A program made the translations under genes and the position numbers. 64,000 bases of DNA. Source: Bifidobacterium sp. ESL0745 (GTDB taxonomy: Bacteria; Actinomycetota; Actinomycetes; Actinomycetales; Bifidobacteriaceae). Of this stretch, positions 18,665-28,083 are shown piece by piece; position 1 is the first letter of the stretch, and every line of letters begins with the position of its first letter. The notes beneath the pieces are model-generated. The model saw only the letters and a program-made list of their open reading frames with translations. It was not told the DNA's origin and ran no database searches. Where the stretch lies: NCBI RefSeq assembly GCF_029433335.1, contig NZ_JAQTHX010000003.1, positions 1 through 64,000 on the forward strand, in the 5' to 3' direction.

Positions 18665-18816
18665 ATTTTGGGGTTCTTGGTGCACCAAGAACCCCAAAAT
18701 CATAAAAATGAGACACAATTCTTCGATTTTTGACCCACTTGGCGCGCCAAGAACCTCAAAAATCGAAGAATTGGGTTTCAATCTTTCATTTTTAGAGCTC
18801 TTGGCGCGCCAAGAGC
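18665..18816. repeat. Three CTTGGYGCRCCAAG hairpins between rimM and trmD
   Basis: Copy 1 (18665-18700) is a perfect 36-bp palindrome centred on TTGGTGCACCAA. Copy 2 (18717-18772) has 17-bp perfect outer arms (AATTCTTCGATTTTTGA and its complement) enclosing CTTGGCGCGCCAAG (18738-18751). Copy 3 (18797-18816) is the perfect 20-bp palindrome GCTCTTGGCGCGCCAAGAGC. The core is constant while the outer arms differ yet remain complementary. A second array lies at 36592-36745. Confidence 0.9.
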
Positions 18817-18940
18817 ATCACTATTCCAACATTTGCATGTTGCTGAACGATATACATCTTGGAACACAATCCCCAAACCCTCATATTCATGGTTTTCTCC
18901 AGAACGTACTGTCGGGTGGGGTCACGATATGGTTGAAGGC

Positions 18941-20044
18941 ATGAAGATCGATATCGTGTCCGTATTTCCCGAGTATTTTGAAGCCCTTAACGTCGGCCTC
19001 TTCGGGCGTGCCATCGAACATGGATTGCTCGACGTGAAAACGCACGATCTACGCGATTGGACCCACGACGTGCACCATTCCGTCGACGATACGCCGGTCG
19101 GCGGAGGTGCCGGCATGGTGATGAAACCTGAAGTTTGGGCCGAATGCCTCGATGATCTGCTGGGTATGAAACCCGTCGAAATCCGTGATGACGAAAAAAA
19201 TACGGTGTCAACCCGCACAGGCACCGGCGACGACGATGAGGCTACCACGAAATCGCCGACGACTACGATTCCAAACGCCGGCATCGGCATTATCAACGAT
19301 TCTCAATCGTCCTCCGAAATCGAACGCCATTCATCCGATGTGCTGGATTCGAATAGACACAAAACAACTGCAATAAATGCCTCAGAAGGCACAACAACTT
19401 TCCAAGTCTCCAATGACACTTTCAACGCCCTACAGAACGGTTCAGAAGATGAACCGACTACTTCCGCAGCGACCAATCAAGCCACCGCGAAACCGGTTTT
19501 GATTTTCCCGAATCCTTCGGCACCGTTGTTTACCCAGCGCGACGCAACCGAGCTTTCGCACGCCGACCACCTTCTCTTCGGCTGCGGCCGTTACGAGGGC
19601 TACGACGCACGTATTCCCCGCTATTACCGTGCGCAGGGCGTTGACGTGCGCGAATACTCAATCGGCGACTATGTCCTGAACGGCGGCGAAGTGGCCGTCT
19701 CGGTGATGCTCGAAGCCATCACGCGCCTGATGCCCGGATTCATGGGCAACCCCGACTCCATCGTGGAGGAATCCTACACCGGCCAGAACGCGCTTCTGGA
19801 GCACTACCAGTATACAAAACCTGCGGTCTGGCGCGGCATGGGCGTACCCGACGTGCTGACCAGCGGCGACCACGACAAGGTCAACCGCTTCCGCCGCGAC
19901 GAGGCCATCTCCCACACCGACCGGCTCCGCCCCGACCTCATCGAGCAGCTCGACTGCAAGTCCCTCGACAAGGCCGACCGCAAAACTCTGATGTCGTTGG
20001 GCTGGGAAGTCTCCGGCCCCCACCCTCGCAAGCTGGATGCGTAG
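18941..20044 (+). CDS. trmD: tRNA (guanine-N1)-methyltransferase TrmD
   Basis: SPOUT methyltransferase forming m1G37 in tRNAs. The N-terminus MKIDIVSVFPEYFEAL fixes the start near 18941; an ATG at 18929 with an upstream GGTGGGG is an alternative. GGGAGMVMKPEV and the trefoil-knot segments LLFGCGRYEGYD and YSIGDYVLNGGEVA are intact. Between about residues 75 and 184 lies a 110-residue Thr/Ser/Asn/Asp-rich insertion not expected in TrmD (usual length about 240-290). The insertion sits before the IFPNPSAPLF strand and leaves the knot intact. It is separated from rimM by the hairpin array, unlike the close spacing usual for this cluster. Confidence 0.95.
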   Translation: MKIDIVSVFPEYFEALNVGLFGRAIEHGLLDVKTHDLRDWTHDVHHSVDDTPVGGGAGMVMKPEVWAECLDDLLGMKPVEIRDDEKNTVSTRTGTGDDDEATTKSPTTTIPNAGIGIINDSQSSSEIERHSSDVLDSNRHKTTAINASEGTTTFQVSNDTFNALQNGSEDEPTTSAATNQATAKPVLIFPNPSAPLFTQRDATELSHADHLLFGCGRYEGYDARIPRYYRAQGVDVREYSIGDYVLNGGEVAVSVMLEAITRLMPGFMGNPDSIVEESYTGQNALLEHYQYTKPAVWRGMGVPDVLTSGDHDKVNRFRRDEAISHTDRLRPDLIEQLDCKSLDKADRKTLMSLGWEVSGPHPRKLDA

Positions 20045-20414
20045 ACTGGACTTCACCAATACCATTCGTGCAACCGGACGCATAGGCTTCGTCATCGAAT
20101 AGAGCTTCTCCGCCAACATCATCTGTACAATCGGACGCATAGGCTTCGCAGCCTATCGATTTCTTCCGCGCCGACACCCACAGCAAGGCAAACAACTAAT
20201 GCTTTGCCCTTATGCAAACTAACCCTCTACGTTTCTTGATAACCAAAAAGAATGATTTTCAACATAGCCGCCAAGAAAATGTTATTTATAAATAACATAA
20301 CCCCCTTATTGACCCCACAATGTTATTTATAAATAACATTCATAGCTAGCTATGCTATACGCCTATTAAATCAGTAGTAGGTAAACCTGCAGCGAACTTC
20401 TTACCAGTGGCCAT
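20045..20414. other. Convergent intergenic region with repeated motif
   Basis: This 370-bp stretch lies between the convergent ends of trmD and rsmD. It contains a duplicated segment, GGACGCATAGGCTTCG, at about 20077-20092 and 20134-20149, and two AT-rich palindromes further on. No gene is recognised. Confidence 0.7.
20279..20340. repeat. Twin AT-rich palindromes (operator-like)
   Basis: ATGTTATTTATAAATAACAT occurs as a perfect 20-bp palindrome at 20279-20298 and again, extended to 22 bp with flanking A and T, at 20319-20340. Centres are 41 bp apart, about four helical turns. The arrangement looks like paired operator sites, but both neighbouring genes end here and no start codon follows. 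Confidence 0.9.
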
Positions 20415-20999
20415 TTAGATGTGGTCTATGTAGTAGACTTCAGTTTCGCCGTAGTGGCGCTGGTCGGAGATCTGCCAGCTTTCAGGTATGGTGAGCGGGT
20501 CGGAACGCGTTGAACGCTCGAAAATTATTACCGTCTGCTCGTCTGCGGCCGAGGAGGCGACCAAGTCGGCGATGAGCTGGTTGCATTCCTCTGTAGTGAG
20601 TGCGTAGGGCGGATCGGCGAAAATCACGTCGAAAGCGGGGCCATCGTAGCCGGGAGCAATGCGCTCGGCACGTTTGCGCATCACACGGGCCTTCATCGCG
20701 CGGGAATTCCACGCACGATTGCGCTTGAGGTTGTTGAGCTCCTTGTCGATCAACGCGGCTGCCGGCCCTGCCGATTCCACGGCGACCAGCTCGTCGGCGC
20801 CACGTGAAAGCGCCTCGATGCCCAAAGCTCCCGTTCCGGCGAACAAATCAAGCACGCGAGCGCCATCCAGCACCCCCCATGCCTCAAGCTTGGAGAAAAT
20901 GGCCTCTTTCGTCCGATCTGTCGTCGGCCGGGTGCCCGGCTTGGCCTTCGCCAGCTCGAACCCCTTGAATCGTCCCGCAATCACACGCATATTCGCCAT
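20415..20999 (-). CDS. rsmD: 16S rRNA (guanine(966)-N2)-methyltransferase RsmD
   Basis: 194 residues. RsmD methylates G966 of 16S rRNA using S-adenosylmethionine. Visible are RVIAGRFKG at the start, the substrate loop TRPTTDRTKEAIF, motif I VLDLFAGTGALGIEALSRGA and the catalytic motif IV FADPPY. It lies 100 bp after recG on the same strand, a common pairing. The start may be ATG at 20999 or 20990; neither has a clear ribosome binding site. Confidence 0.93.
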   Translation of the reverse strand: MANMRVIAGRFKGFELAKAKPGTRPTTDRTKEAIFSKLEAWGVLDGARVLDLFAGTGALGIEALSRGADELVAVESAGPAAALIDKELNNLKRNRAWNSRAMKARVMRKRAERIAPGYDGPAFDVIFADPPYALTTEECNQLIADLVASSAADEQTVIIFERSTRSDPLTIPESWQISDQRHYGETEVYYIDHI

Positions 21000-21099
21000 C
21001 GTAGCGTCTGGTCGAAACCGATAAACCCGTCGAAAGCTCCATCAGTCCGTCAGATGATAACAGGCAGCCGACGCCAAGACCGTTCTTCTCCTTGATGAA

Positions 21100-24000
21100 T
21101 CAGTTGCTCAAAATCTCGGACTCACCGCCACGAGTGAAATCGAGGACGGCACCGGCGAGTTGTGGCTGGTCGGACAGCGTCGGGTCGCGTTTGAGCAGCG
21201 CTTCGGCCTGCTCGCGGGCATCGGCAATAATCTTGGCATCCTTGACCACACGGAGCAGCTTCAACCCGGACTTGCCACCGGACTGGGCGTCGCCTAGAAC
21301 GTCGCCGGCTCCACGCAGTTCGAGATCGGCCTGCGCGATTTCGGCACCGTCAAGCGAGCCTTCGATGACCTTCAGGCGCTGCTCGGCGATACTGCCAGGC
21401 TCGGCACGCGAAACGAGGAACGCCCAGGAATCGGTGCCACCACGGCCTACGCGGCCACGCAGCTGGTGCAGCTGGGATAGGCCGTAACGATCGGCGTCGA
21501 AAATAGTAATACAACTTGCCTTCGGTACATCCACACCGACTTCGATGACGGTGGTCGCCACCAGGATCGGCGTCTTGCCGGATTCGAAATCAGCCATCAC
21601 CTGCCGCTTGGTCTCGTCGTCATCGCGGCCGGTCAACGTCGCGAACTTGATGCCGGCGAACTGCGGCAGAGATGAAAGCCGTTGTGCTATCTCGTCGACG
21701 GCATGCAGCGGCGGCTTGGGCTCGGGAGGGGTACCGTCGCCATTCTCATCGCCGTAATCGTCGACCTCCACGAATCCGCTTTCGATATCGTCGCTACCAC
21801 CGTCCGACATCGAAGACTTCCTTCGGCTGTGACGACCGGAACTCGCGCCTACCGAGGCTTCTGCGGCCGTTACACCACCGACCCCGGTCAACGCTTCGGC
21901 ATCGGCCTCGTCGGCGTCAATCCTCGGGCAGACCACGTACGCCCGCTCCCCCGCGTCGATACGCCGGCGAATGTGGACGAACATCTGCGCCATCATGTTG
22001 CCGTCGGCCTCGGGCACGATGAACGTGCGGATTGGCTTACGCCCGCCGGGCAGCTCGGTGAGCCATGAAATATCGAGGTCGCCGAACCATGTCATCGCGG
22101 CGGTGCGCGGGATCGGGGTCGCGGTCATCACCAGCAGATGCGGCGTTTTTTCGCCTTTTGAGCGCAGAATCTCGCGTTGCTCGACGCCAAAGCGATGTTG
22201 CTCGTCGATGACCACCAGTGCGAGGTTCGGCGCTTGGAACATTTTGGAGAAAGCAGCGTGGGTTGCGATGATGATGCCCGGCTCGCCACTGGCCGCGGTC
22301 GCGAGCGCCTTGCGTCGGGCCGCCAGTTTCATCCCGCCGGTCAACAGCGTGACCGGAATGGCCAGCCGACTCACGAATTTCCCGGTCTTACCGATTCCGG
22401 AAACCTTGGCATTTGCACCACCGGTCTTGGAAACCTTGGAAGCCTTATAAGCCTTGGCACTCGCCGAATCGACCTGATGACCTGTCACTATGTTTCCCGC
22501 ATGGCCGTTCGCCTCATCGGCGGCATCTTCCAACAAATCAGGCACCGCACTATCCTCATTGTCGTTTGCCCGCGCAAATCCGCCTGTCGGCAAAGCGCCA
22601 CTGTCGGTTTTGCCGGCTTTGGGATTCTGACCGCCGGCCGCCGATGCTTCTCCTGCCTCGGCAACGGGACCACCGGCCGCCGATGCCTTGATTGGGCTGG
22701 CATTTGCAGCATCGCCGCCAACGATCTTGGCCACCATCCCGCTGATGGTCTCGAAATGCTGTTCGGCCAAGACCTGGGTAGGTGCCACCAAAACGGCCTG
22801 ATTGCCGGAACCCACGGCCTGCAGCATGGCCGCAAGCGCCACCACCGTCTTGCCGGAACCCACTTCGCCCTGCAGCAACCGCTGCATCGGATAGCTTCGG
22901 CCCATGTCCTCACAGATGGTGTCGATGACGTTCTGCTGGCCTTTGGTCAGCGTAAACGGCAGCGAAGTAACAAATCCGTCTCGCAAGCCGGAATTCTTGC
23001 ATTCGAACGTCTCGGCCTTACGCGCGTTCTCGCGTTCCTGCAGCACGGAAATCTGCGAGACGAACGCCTCTTCATAGCGCAACGTCGCTAACGCAGCATA
23101 AAACGCCTTGGTTGATTGCGGGTCATGGATGGCGGCAAACGCGTCCGCCCGATGCATGAGTTGCTTGGATTCAATCACTTCCCGAGGCAAGACATCGTCA
23201 ATCGCGGCACGCAAAGCCAGTACCTTTGCCTTGTTGTCGGCGGTATTGTCGGCGGTATCGGAATCAGCGGCATCGGTGACGATATCGCCGTTATTGCCGC
23301 TATTACTATTCTCATCATCACTTTCCGATAATCCGCTATCTTCAGCGACCGACCCGTTATCTGCGCGGCTCATCCTTTCTGATGAGCTGATTTCATCATT
23401 ATTCTTCTGTGATGATTCAACAGGCAAGCCGTTACCGTCATTGGCGCTCTTCCTCAGCGCCGCTTCCCCGCTTGTACGCAGCGCATCAAGCATCGCGACG
23501 ATGGATTCGTGGATGTGCTCGGTGGAGATGCGCGAAGTGGCATGGTAAACAGGGCGAGGGCGACAGACATGCTGCAGCGCCTCGTAGGCGGTCGATGCGT
23601 CGAATTCGAGGGCATTGGCGGCCTGCGTTTGTACATATATGTTGCGATTTTGCGGTGTAGCTACTCGAGTTTGATTCAGCATCATCGAGGTAGCAGTGGC
23701 AGGATTTTGACGTCGAGCGCTCACATTGACAGCTTGAGTCGGTTGGGAATGCGAAGCGGGAACACCAGCATCAGAAAATACGCTACCATGTGGTTCCGGC
23801 TGTGCATTGGCCCGGTTGGAAATGGTATCGAAAGAAAGTTCGCCGGCACTTGCGGAACCCGGCGCTGTTGCCGGATCGGCGAAAACGTTTGCGCCCTGCG
23901 GCATCACCGTGAGCACCTCAGGATGGGTAAACTGCAGCTGGCCGTTGAACTCCGTCGGCGTGCCGGCAAGCACCACGTCTGCACCCGAATGCAGGCGGCC

Positions 24001-24357
24001 GCTCATCCAGTCCATATATTGCTTTTTATGCGAGAAAAAGACGAGTCGGCAGCTAGATCCGGCGATCTGGCGGCTTGCGGCGAACGCACCATCGTCAACG
24101 ACGGCCTCCAGCCGAAACCCGCGTCTGCCACCCATCGGAATCACCCTTGCAAAGCGCACCACCGCCGCAAACGCCATAGGCATGCCGGCCTTCGCCTCGC
24201 GGATCGCCCGCAACGGCACGGGCTCGGTGACACGGAACGGGTAGTAGGTCAGGGCGTCGCCGACACTCACCATGCCAAGCCCCTTCAACGCGCTGACCCG
24301 CCGTTTGTTGGCGATCAGCGCGGAAATCGGGGTGGTAAGGGTGATGGTATTGCTCAT
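21100..24357 (-). CDS. recG: ATP-dependent DNA helicase RecG with large insertions
   Basis: Superfamily 2 helicase that remodels stalled forks and Holliday junctions. The wedge/OB domain is at the N-terminus (LKGLGMVSVGDALTYYPFR). Helicase motifs include LLQGEVGSGKTVVALAAML, DEQHRFGVEQR, LVMTATPIPRT and QLRGRVGRGG. The 1085 residues exceed the usual 680-880 because of several Asp/Ser/Asn/Ala-rich inserts, at about nt 23680-23890, 23230-23480, 22370-22730 and 21730-21900. A TAGAAT hexamer (minus strand, 24364-24369) ends 6 nt before the ATG, so the mRNA may be leaderless. Confidence 0.95.
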   Translation of the reverse strand: MSNTITLTTPISALIANKRRVSALKGLGMVSVGDALTYYPFRVTEPVPLRAIREAKAGMPMAFAAVVRFARVIPMGGRRGFRLEAVVDDGAFAASRQIAGSSCRLVFFSHKKQYMDWMSGRLHSGADVVLAGTPTEFNGQLQFTHPEVLTVMPQGANVFADPATAPGSASAGELSFDTISNRANAQPEPHGSVFSDAGVPASHSQPTQAVNVSARRQNPATATSMMLNQTRVATPQNRNIYVQTQAANALEFDASTAYEALQHVCRPRPVYHATSRISTEHIHESIVAMLDALRTSGEAALRKSANDGNGLPVESSQKNNDEISSSERMSRADNGSVAEDSGLSESDDENSNSGNNGDIVTDAADSDTADNTADNKAKVLALRAAIDDVLPREVIESKQLMHRADAFAAIHDPQSTKAFYAALATLRYEEAFVSQISVLQERENARKAETFECKNSGLRDGFVTSLPFTLTKGQQNVIDTICEDMGRSYPMQRLLQGEVGSGKTVVALAAMLQAVGSGNQAVLVAPTQVLAEQHFETISGMVAKIVGGDAANASPIKASAAGGPVAEAGEASAAGGQNPKAGKTDSGALPTGGFARANDNEDSAVPDLLEDAADEANGHAGNIVTGHQVDSASAKAYKASKVSKTGGANAKVSGIGKTGKFVSRLAIPVTLLTGGMKLAARRKALATAASGEPGIIIATHAAFSKMFQAPNLALVVIDEQHRFGVEQREILRSKGEKTPHLLVMTATPIPRTAAMTWFGDLDISWLTELPGGRKPIRTFIVPEADGNMMAQMFVHIRRRIDAGERAYVVCPRIDADEADAEALTGVGGVTAAEASVGASSGRHSRRKSSMSDGGSDDIESGFVEVDDYGDENGDGTPPEPKPPLHAVDEIAQRLSSLPQFAGIKFATLTGRDDDETKRQVMADFESGKTPILVATTVIEVGVDVPKASCITIFDADRYGLSQLHQLRGRVGRGGTDSWAFLVSRAEPGSIAEQRLKVIEGSLDGAEIAQADLELRGAGDVLGDAQSGGKSGLKLLRVVKDAKIIADAREQAEALLKRDPTLSDQPQLAGAVLDFTRGGESEILSN

Positions 24358-24392
24358 ATTCCTATTCTATTGAGGGCCGGCGAACGAGAAAT

Positions 24393-24472
24393 CCCACACA
24401 AGTCGGCAAATACGATTTCAGGAATGGCCATATTAAGCCAATCTCAAAAACCTATCTACCGACTTGTGCGGG
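24393..24472 (-). repeat. Long-loop inverted repeat upstream of recG
   Basis: CCCACACAAGTCGG (24393-24406) and CCGACTTGTGCGGG (24459-24472) pair over 14 bp with one G-U wobble, enclosing about 52 nt. It lies after the MFS gene and before the recG promoter, and may terminate the former. Confidence 0.65.
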
Positions 24473-24514
24473 ACTCTCCCGGTGAAACACCCGGGAAGCG
24501 CCTAACTCAACTCA

Positions 24515-26026
24515 TCAGCGCTTGGAGGCGTCGTCCGTCGAAGTCTGCTTGGAAAGACCGAAGGAGATGACGAACGCAACGATGGCGAGCACCAAGGCGA
24601 AAGTGAAGCCCCAGCGCGAGCCGGTGACGAAGGCCATCGCCTTGCCGCCGGAGTGTGAGGCAGCCTGGCCGGCGCCGAGCAGAATCGTGGCGACGGCGGT
24701 GATGACCGCGCCGACGACCTGCTGCATGGTGTTGAGAATGGTCGAACCATCGGTGGAAAGGTGCTGCGGCAAGGAAGCAAGCGCCGAGGACTGAGCCGGG
24801 CTCATGGCCATAGGGATGCCGATCATCAGAATGACGTGCGCGCAGATGATGTAGCCCACGGTTGTCGACGGGCCTGCCAGCATCAGCAGGACGACGCCGA
24901 TCATGGAGAGCACCAATCCGCCACGCACAAGCCATTTCGCGCCGACGATGTCGTAAAGACGGCCGGCGAACATAGAGACCACGGCGTTGGCGACGCCGCC
25001 GGGCAACATCACCAGGCCGGTCAACGCGACCTTCACGCCGAGGCCGTTCTGCAGCTCCTGCGGCATCAGGTACATGGTCGCAAGCGTAATACCAAAGTTC
25101 ATCATTACAATGAGCGCACCGACGGTGAACTGGCGGATTCCCAGCGCATGCAGATCGATGATGGGGTTGTCCATGTGCAGCTGACGGTAGCTGTAGGTGG
25201 CGATGGCCGCGATGCCGACCAGCAAAATCACCACAACCGGCAGCGAAAAACCAAAGTCGCTGATAAGGCTCACGCCAAGCACAAAGCCGCCGAAACCGAC
25301 GATCGAAGTGATGCAGGAAAGCACGTCAATGCTCGGTTTGGTGAGCTTGTAGGCGTTGACCATCCAGATCGAGGCGCACACGAGCGCAACCAGGGCGATG
25401 GCGGCGAAGAAAAAGAAAATCGCGCGCCACGAGAACGCACCGATCAGCGCGCCGGCGAGGGTCGGGCCGATGGCCGGGGCGAACATCACCACAAGGCCGG
25501 CCATGCCCATAGCTGAGCCAATCTTGTTAAGCGGGAAGACCTCAAGAATGACCGAGAACATCATCGGCAGCACCAAACCGGTCGAGATGCCTTGGATCAT
25601 ACGGCCCGCAAGCAGCACGCCGAATGAGGTGCCGGGCGCGAAGCCGGAAATCAAGGAGCCCACGAAGAACATCGCCAGCGCGAACAGCAGCAGCGGCCTC
25701 GACGGAATCCACTTCAGGAGCAGGCTGGTGAACGGCAGCACGATGCCGATGACGAGCATGTAGCCCACCACCATCCACTGCGCGGTGCCGGAACCGATGT
25801 GGAAGCTGACCATCAAATCCGGCAGCGCGATGTTCATGGCCGTCTCGCTCAGCATACCGAGGAATGCCCCGAGATAAAGCCCCAGCATCGTCAGATTCGG
25901 ATGCTTTACATCGATACGTGCTTTCAGCGGCTTGTGCGGTGACGTCGGGCCTTCCACCTCACGCTTTGACTGCTCTTTGACGATCCCATTTTCGGGCGCA
26001 ATTGACCTAGACATGGCAGAGCCCAT
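24515..26026 (-). CDS. MFS transporter, DHA2 (14-TM drug:H+ antiporter) type
   Basis: A 503-residue membrane exporter. The DHA2 signature is seen in FLGMLSETAMNIALPDLM, in the motif C-like stretch MAGLVVMFAPAIGPTLAGALIG, and in the series of about 14 hydrophobic helices. Such proteins export drugs, dyes or metabolites with proton exchange. The start at 26026 is chosen because GGAGAAAG precedes it at suitable spacing; an ATG 21 nt upstream is less likely. No regulator gene lies next to it. Substrate unknown. Confidence 0.87.
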   Translation of the reverse strand: MGSAMSRSIAPENGIVKEQSKREVEGPTSPHKPLKARIDVKHPNLTMLGLYLGAFLGMLSETAMNIALPDLMVSFHIGSGTAQWMVVGYMLVIGIVLPFTSLLLKWIPSRPLLLFALAMFFVGSLISGFAPGTSFGVLLAGRMIQGISTGLVLPMMFSVILEVFPLNKIGSAMGMAGLVVMFAPAIGPTLAGALIGAFSWRAIFFFFAAIALVALVCASIWMVNAYKLTKPSIDVLSCITSIVGFGGFVLGVSLISDFGFSLPVVVILLVGIAAIATYSYRQLHMDNPIIDLHALGIRQFTVGALIVMMNFGITLATMYLMPQELQNGLGVKVALTGLVMLPGGVANAVVSMFAGRLYDIVGAKWLVRGGLVLSMIGVVLLMLAGPSTTVGYIICAHVILMIGIPMAMSPAQSSALASLPQHLSTDGSTILNTMQQVVGAVITAVATILLGAGQAASHSGGKAMAFVTGSRWGFTFALVLAIVAFVISFGLSKQTSTDDASKR

Positions 26027-26252
26027 GTTGTTCTTTCTCCATTTCATTCCCGCGTCTTATCGCCGTTCACGGTCGCGCAGGACATTCGTACATCGCGCCT
26101 TCAAGCGCGCTTCCATTGTGCAAGGGTGGCGCCGAACGCGCCCACTTTTAAACGGGAACCCCTCATTTTCCGAAGCGAGACCTTATTATTAGCACCTCGC
26201 TGGACAACATCGCCCGGCCGAGTACACAGAAATGGATATCCGGGCATGAAAA

Positions 26253-26283
26253 AACCTCCGACGTCGGATGACGTACGGAGGTT
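26253..26283 (-). terminator. Terminator after rpmB
   Basis: Hairpin AACCTCCG-TACGTCATCCGACGT-CGGAGGTT on the minus strand, followed by a T-run, 19 bp after the L28 stop. Confidence 0.9.
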
Positions 26284-26301
26284 GGAAACGCTATTCGCTT
26301 T

Positions 26302-26496
26302 TCACGCGGCCACGCGCTGAACCTTGCCGGCCTTGAGGCACTTGACGCACACGCGAACGCGAACGTTCTGTCCGTCGATAGTCGTGCGAACCGACTGGAG
26401 GTTCGGGTTGAAGGTGCGCTTATTGCGGATATGTGAATGCGAAACGCTGTAACCGGTGTGCGGTCCCTTGCCGCATACTGCGCAACGAGCTGCCAT
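26302..26496 (-). CDS. rpmB: 50S ribosomal protein L28
   Basis: 64 residues beginning [22 protein letters not shown]. Two Cys pairs (CAVC and CVKC) form the zinc ribbon of the C+ form of L28. AGGGAG lies before the ATG at 26496; the upstream in-frame ATG at 26529 is not needed. Monocistronic with its own terminator. Confidence 0.97.
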   Translation of the reverse strand: MAARCAVCGKGPHTGYSVSHSHIRNKRTFNPNLQSVRTTIDGQNVRVRVCVKCLKAGKVQRVAA

Positions 26497-26676
26497 AATG
26501 GACTCCCTATATTGTTTTTTGACTTGCAAGTCTTGATGCCGTCATCTTGCGACAGCGACATACAACTTATCAAGTATACAGCCGGGGCCGACCAAGTGCG
26601 AGAACCCGGCTCACACTACCCCATGCTTACCAAAAGATACTGTACGTATTCCCATCTTTCTTTTGGTAACCATGGG

Positions 26677-28083
26677 TCAATGTGAGCGTGTATTGCTGAC
26701 GTAGACCAGATAAAAGACGCCGTCGACAATGGCGCAGATCACCCCGCCTACCGGCCAGATCAGCCAGAACGGAAAGCCGAGGAAGCCAGGCCCCATACCG
26801 GTCTCATGTCCAAGAAAAAGCATAAGCAATCCGATAAGCGTGGCCACCAGCATGATGATCCCATCCACAGAGCCGCTTAGACGGCGATAGAACCGGCCCG
26901 AAGAGGTTGAGGACATCGCTGAATACTGCGAGCAATCCCGCAAATCCGAAAAATCGTGGTTTGCCTTGCCTTTCCAATCCTCACGACGCTCGCAACGACG
27001 GTTGTACCTCTCGATTCGCAACATGGAACGCCGCAACGCCCCGTAGATGATACTCGCCGCTGCCAAAGCGAACAGCAGCAGCATCACCACATCCGGCCAG
27101 CCGCCGTCACCGTCACCGAGCCCGAAAACCGAGTAACCGAGCTGGTTGACGACGATACCCATGCAAGCCTCGGCAATGCCGGCCACCAAGCAGACGATGA
27201 AAATGATATTGCCACGGCTGCGATCCTCATCGGTATAGAAATCCTCGATATACGGATGTTTCCTCATAAACTCTCGACGCGAGGACGTGCCCAGCAGCAC
27301 GAGGGCGATGCCGACAACCGCGCCGATGGAAATAAAGAGGAAGGAAAGTGCATCGGTCATCGGCGTGCTGGGGCCACCGAAATCGGCGGCAAACGCCACA
27401 CCCGCAGCCATCGCGCCAATGCCGACAGCGATTTTCCACGCGAAGCCTTTCATTTGGGCGTCGTAACCGGTGACGTCTTTGACGCCCGCGCCGCCTGTCG
27501 TTCCATTGCCAGTCGCGGTCGCATAGGCGGCGAAACCGTTCGTCGGAGCGGCCATGTCGGCCCCATTCGCCGCATTCGCCGAGCCTGCAAAGCCCGCAGA
27601 ACCCGTATGGGTTGTGCCGCTTGTGCCTTCCGCACCATTCATCACAAAATTTGTACCGTTGGCATTGCTTGTGTTCTTCGTGCTATCTGTAGCGTCTGAG
27701 ACGCCTGTGTTTTGTGCCTCGCCAACATCACCGGTTCTCCCTTCGCCCGCCGGCCCGGCCACAAACCCCGATTCAGCGACAGCTTTCTGCTCCGAACCGC
27801 CAGACGTAAACGGGGCTGACTTGGATTCCGCAATACCGGTATTGCCCGCATTGCTCGTACCGGCCACGGTTTGGCCCGGATTTCGGACGTCGCCCAAGAC
27901 CAGATCATCAAGCGTGCAGCCGAAAAGATCACAGATCATCAGCAGCTTGTCCATCTCGGGATAGGCCTTCTCGGATTCCCATTTGGAAATCGCCTGACGG
28001 GTGACGCCGAGCAGCATGGCCAGTTGTTCCTGGGTCATATTCCGCCTTGAGCGCAAATATTGAAGATTGTTCCGAAAACTCAT
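26677..28083 (-). CDS. XRE-family regulator with six-helix membrane domain
   Basis: 468 residues from ATG 28083, set by AAAGGG 5 nt upstream. Residues 1-62 are an XRE helix-turn-helix (MTQEQLAMLLGVTRQAISKWESEKAYPEMDKL). About 65-195 is a Gly/Ala/Asn/Thr-rich linker. The rest contains about six hydrophobic segments, separated by an Arg-rich loop (YNRRCERREDWKGKAN). Proteins of this design tie DNA binding to a membrane-held sensor. The upstream region carries a 10-bp-arm inverted repeat that may be its own operator. Targets unknown. Confidence 0.85.
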   Translation of the reverse strand: MSFRNNLQYLRSRRNMTQEQLAMLLGVTRQAISKWESEKAYPEMDKLLMICDLFGCTLDDLVLGDVRNPGQTVAGTSNAGNTGIAESKSAPFTSGGSEQKAVAESGFVAGPAGEGRTGDVGEAQNTGVSDATDSTKNTSNANGTNFVMNGAEGTSGTTHTGSAGFAGSANAANGADMAAPTNGFAAYATATGNGTTGGAGVKDVTGYDAQMKGFAWKIAVGIGAMAAGVAFAADFGGPSTPMTDALSFLFISIGAVVGIALVLLGTSSRREFMRKHPYIEDFYTDEDRSRGNIIFIVCLVAGIAEACMGIVVNQLGYSVFGLGDGDGGWPDVVMLLLFALAAASIIYGALRRSMLRIERYNRRCERREDWKGKANHDFSDLRDCSQYSAMSSTSSGRFYRRLSGSVDGIIMLVATLIGLLMLFLGHETGMGPGFLGFPFWLIWPVGGVICAIVDGVFYLVYVSNTRSH

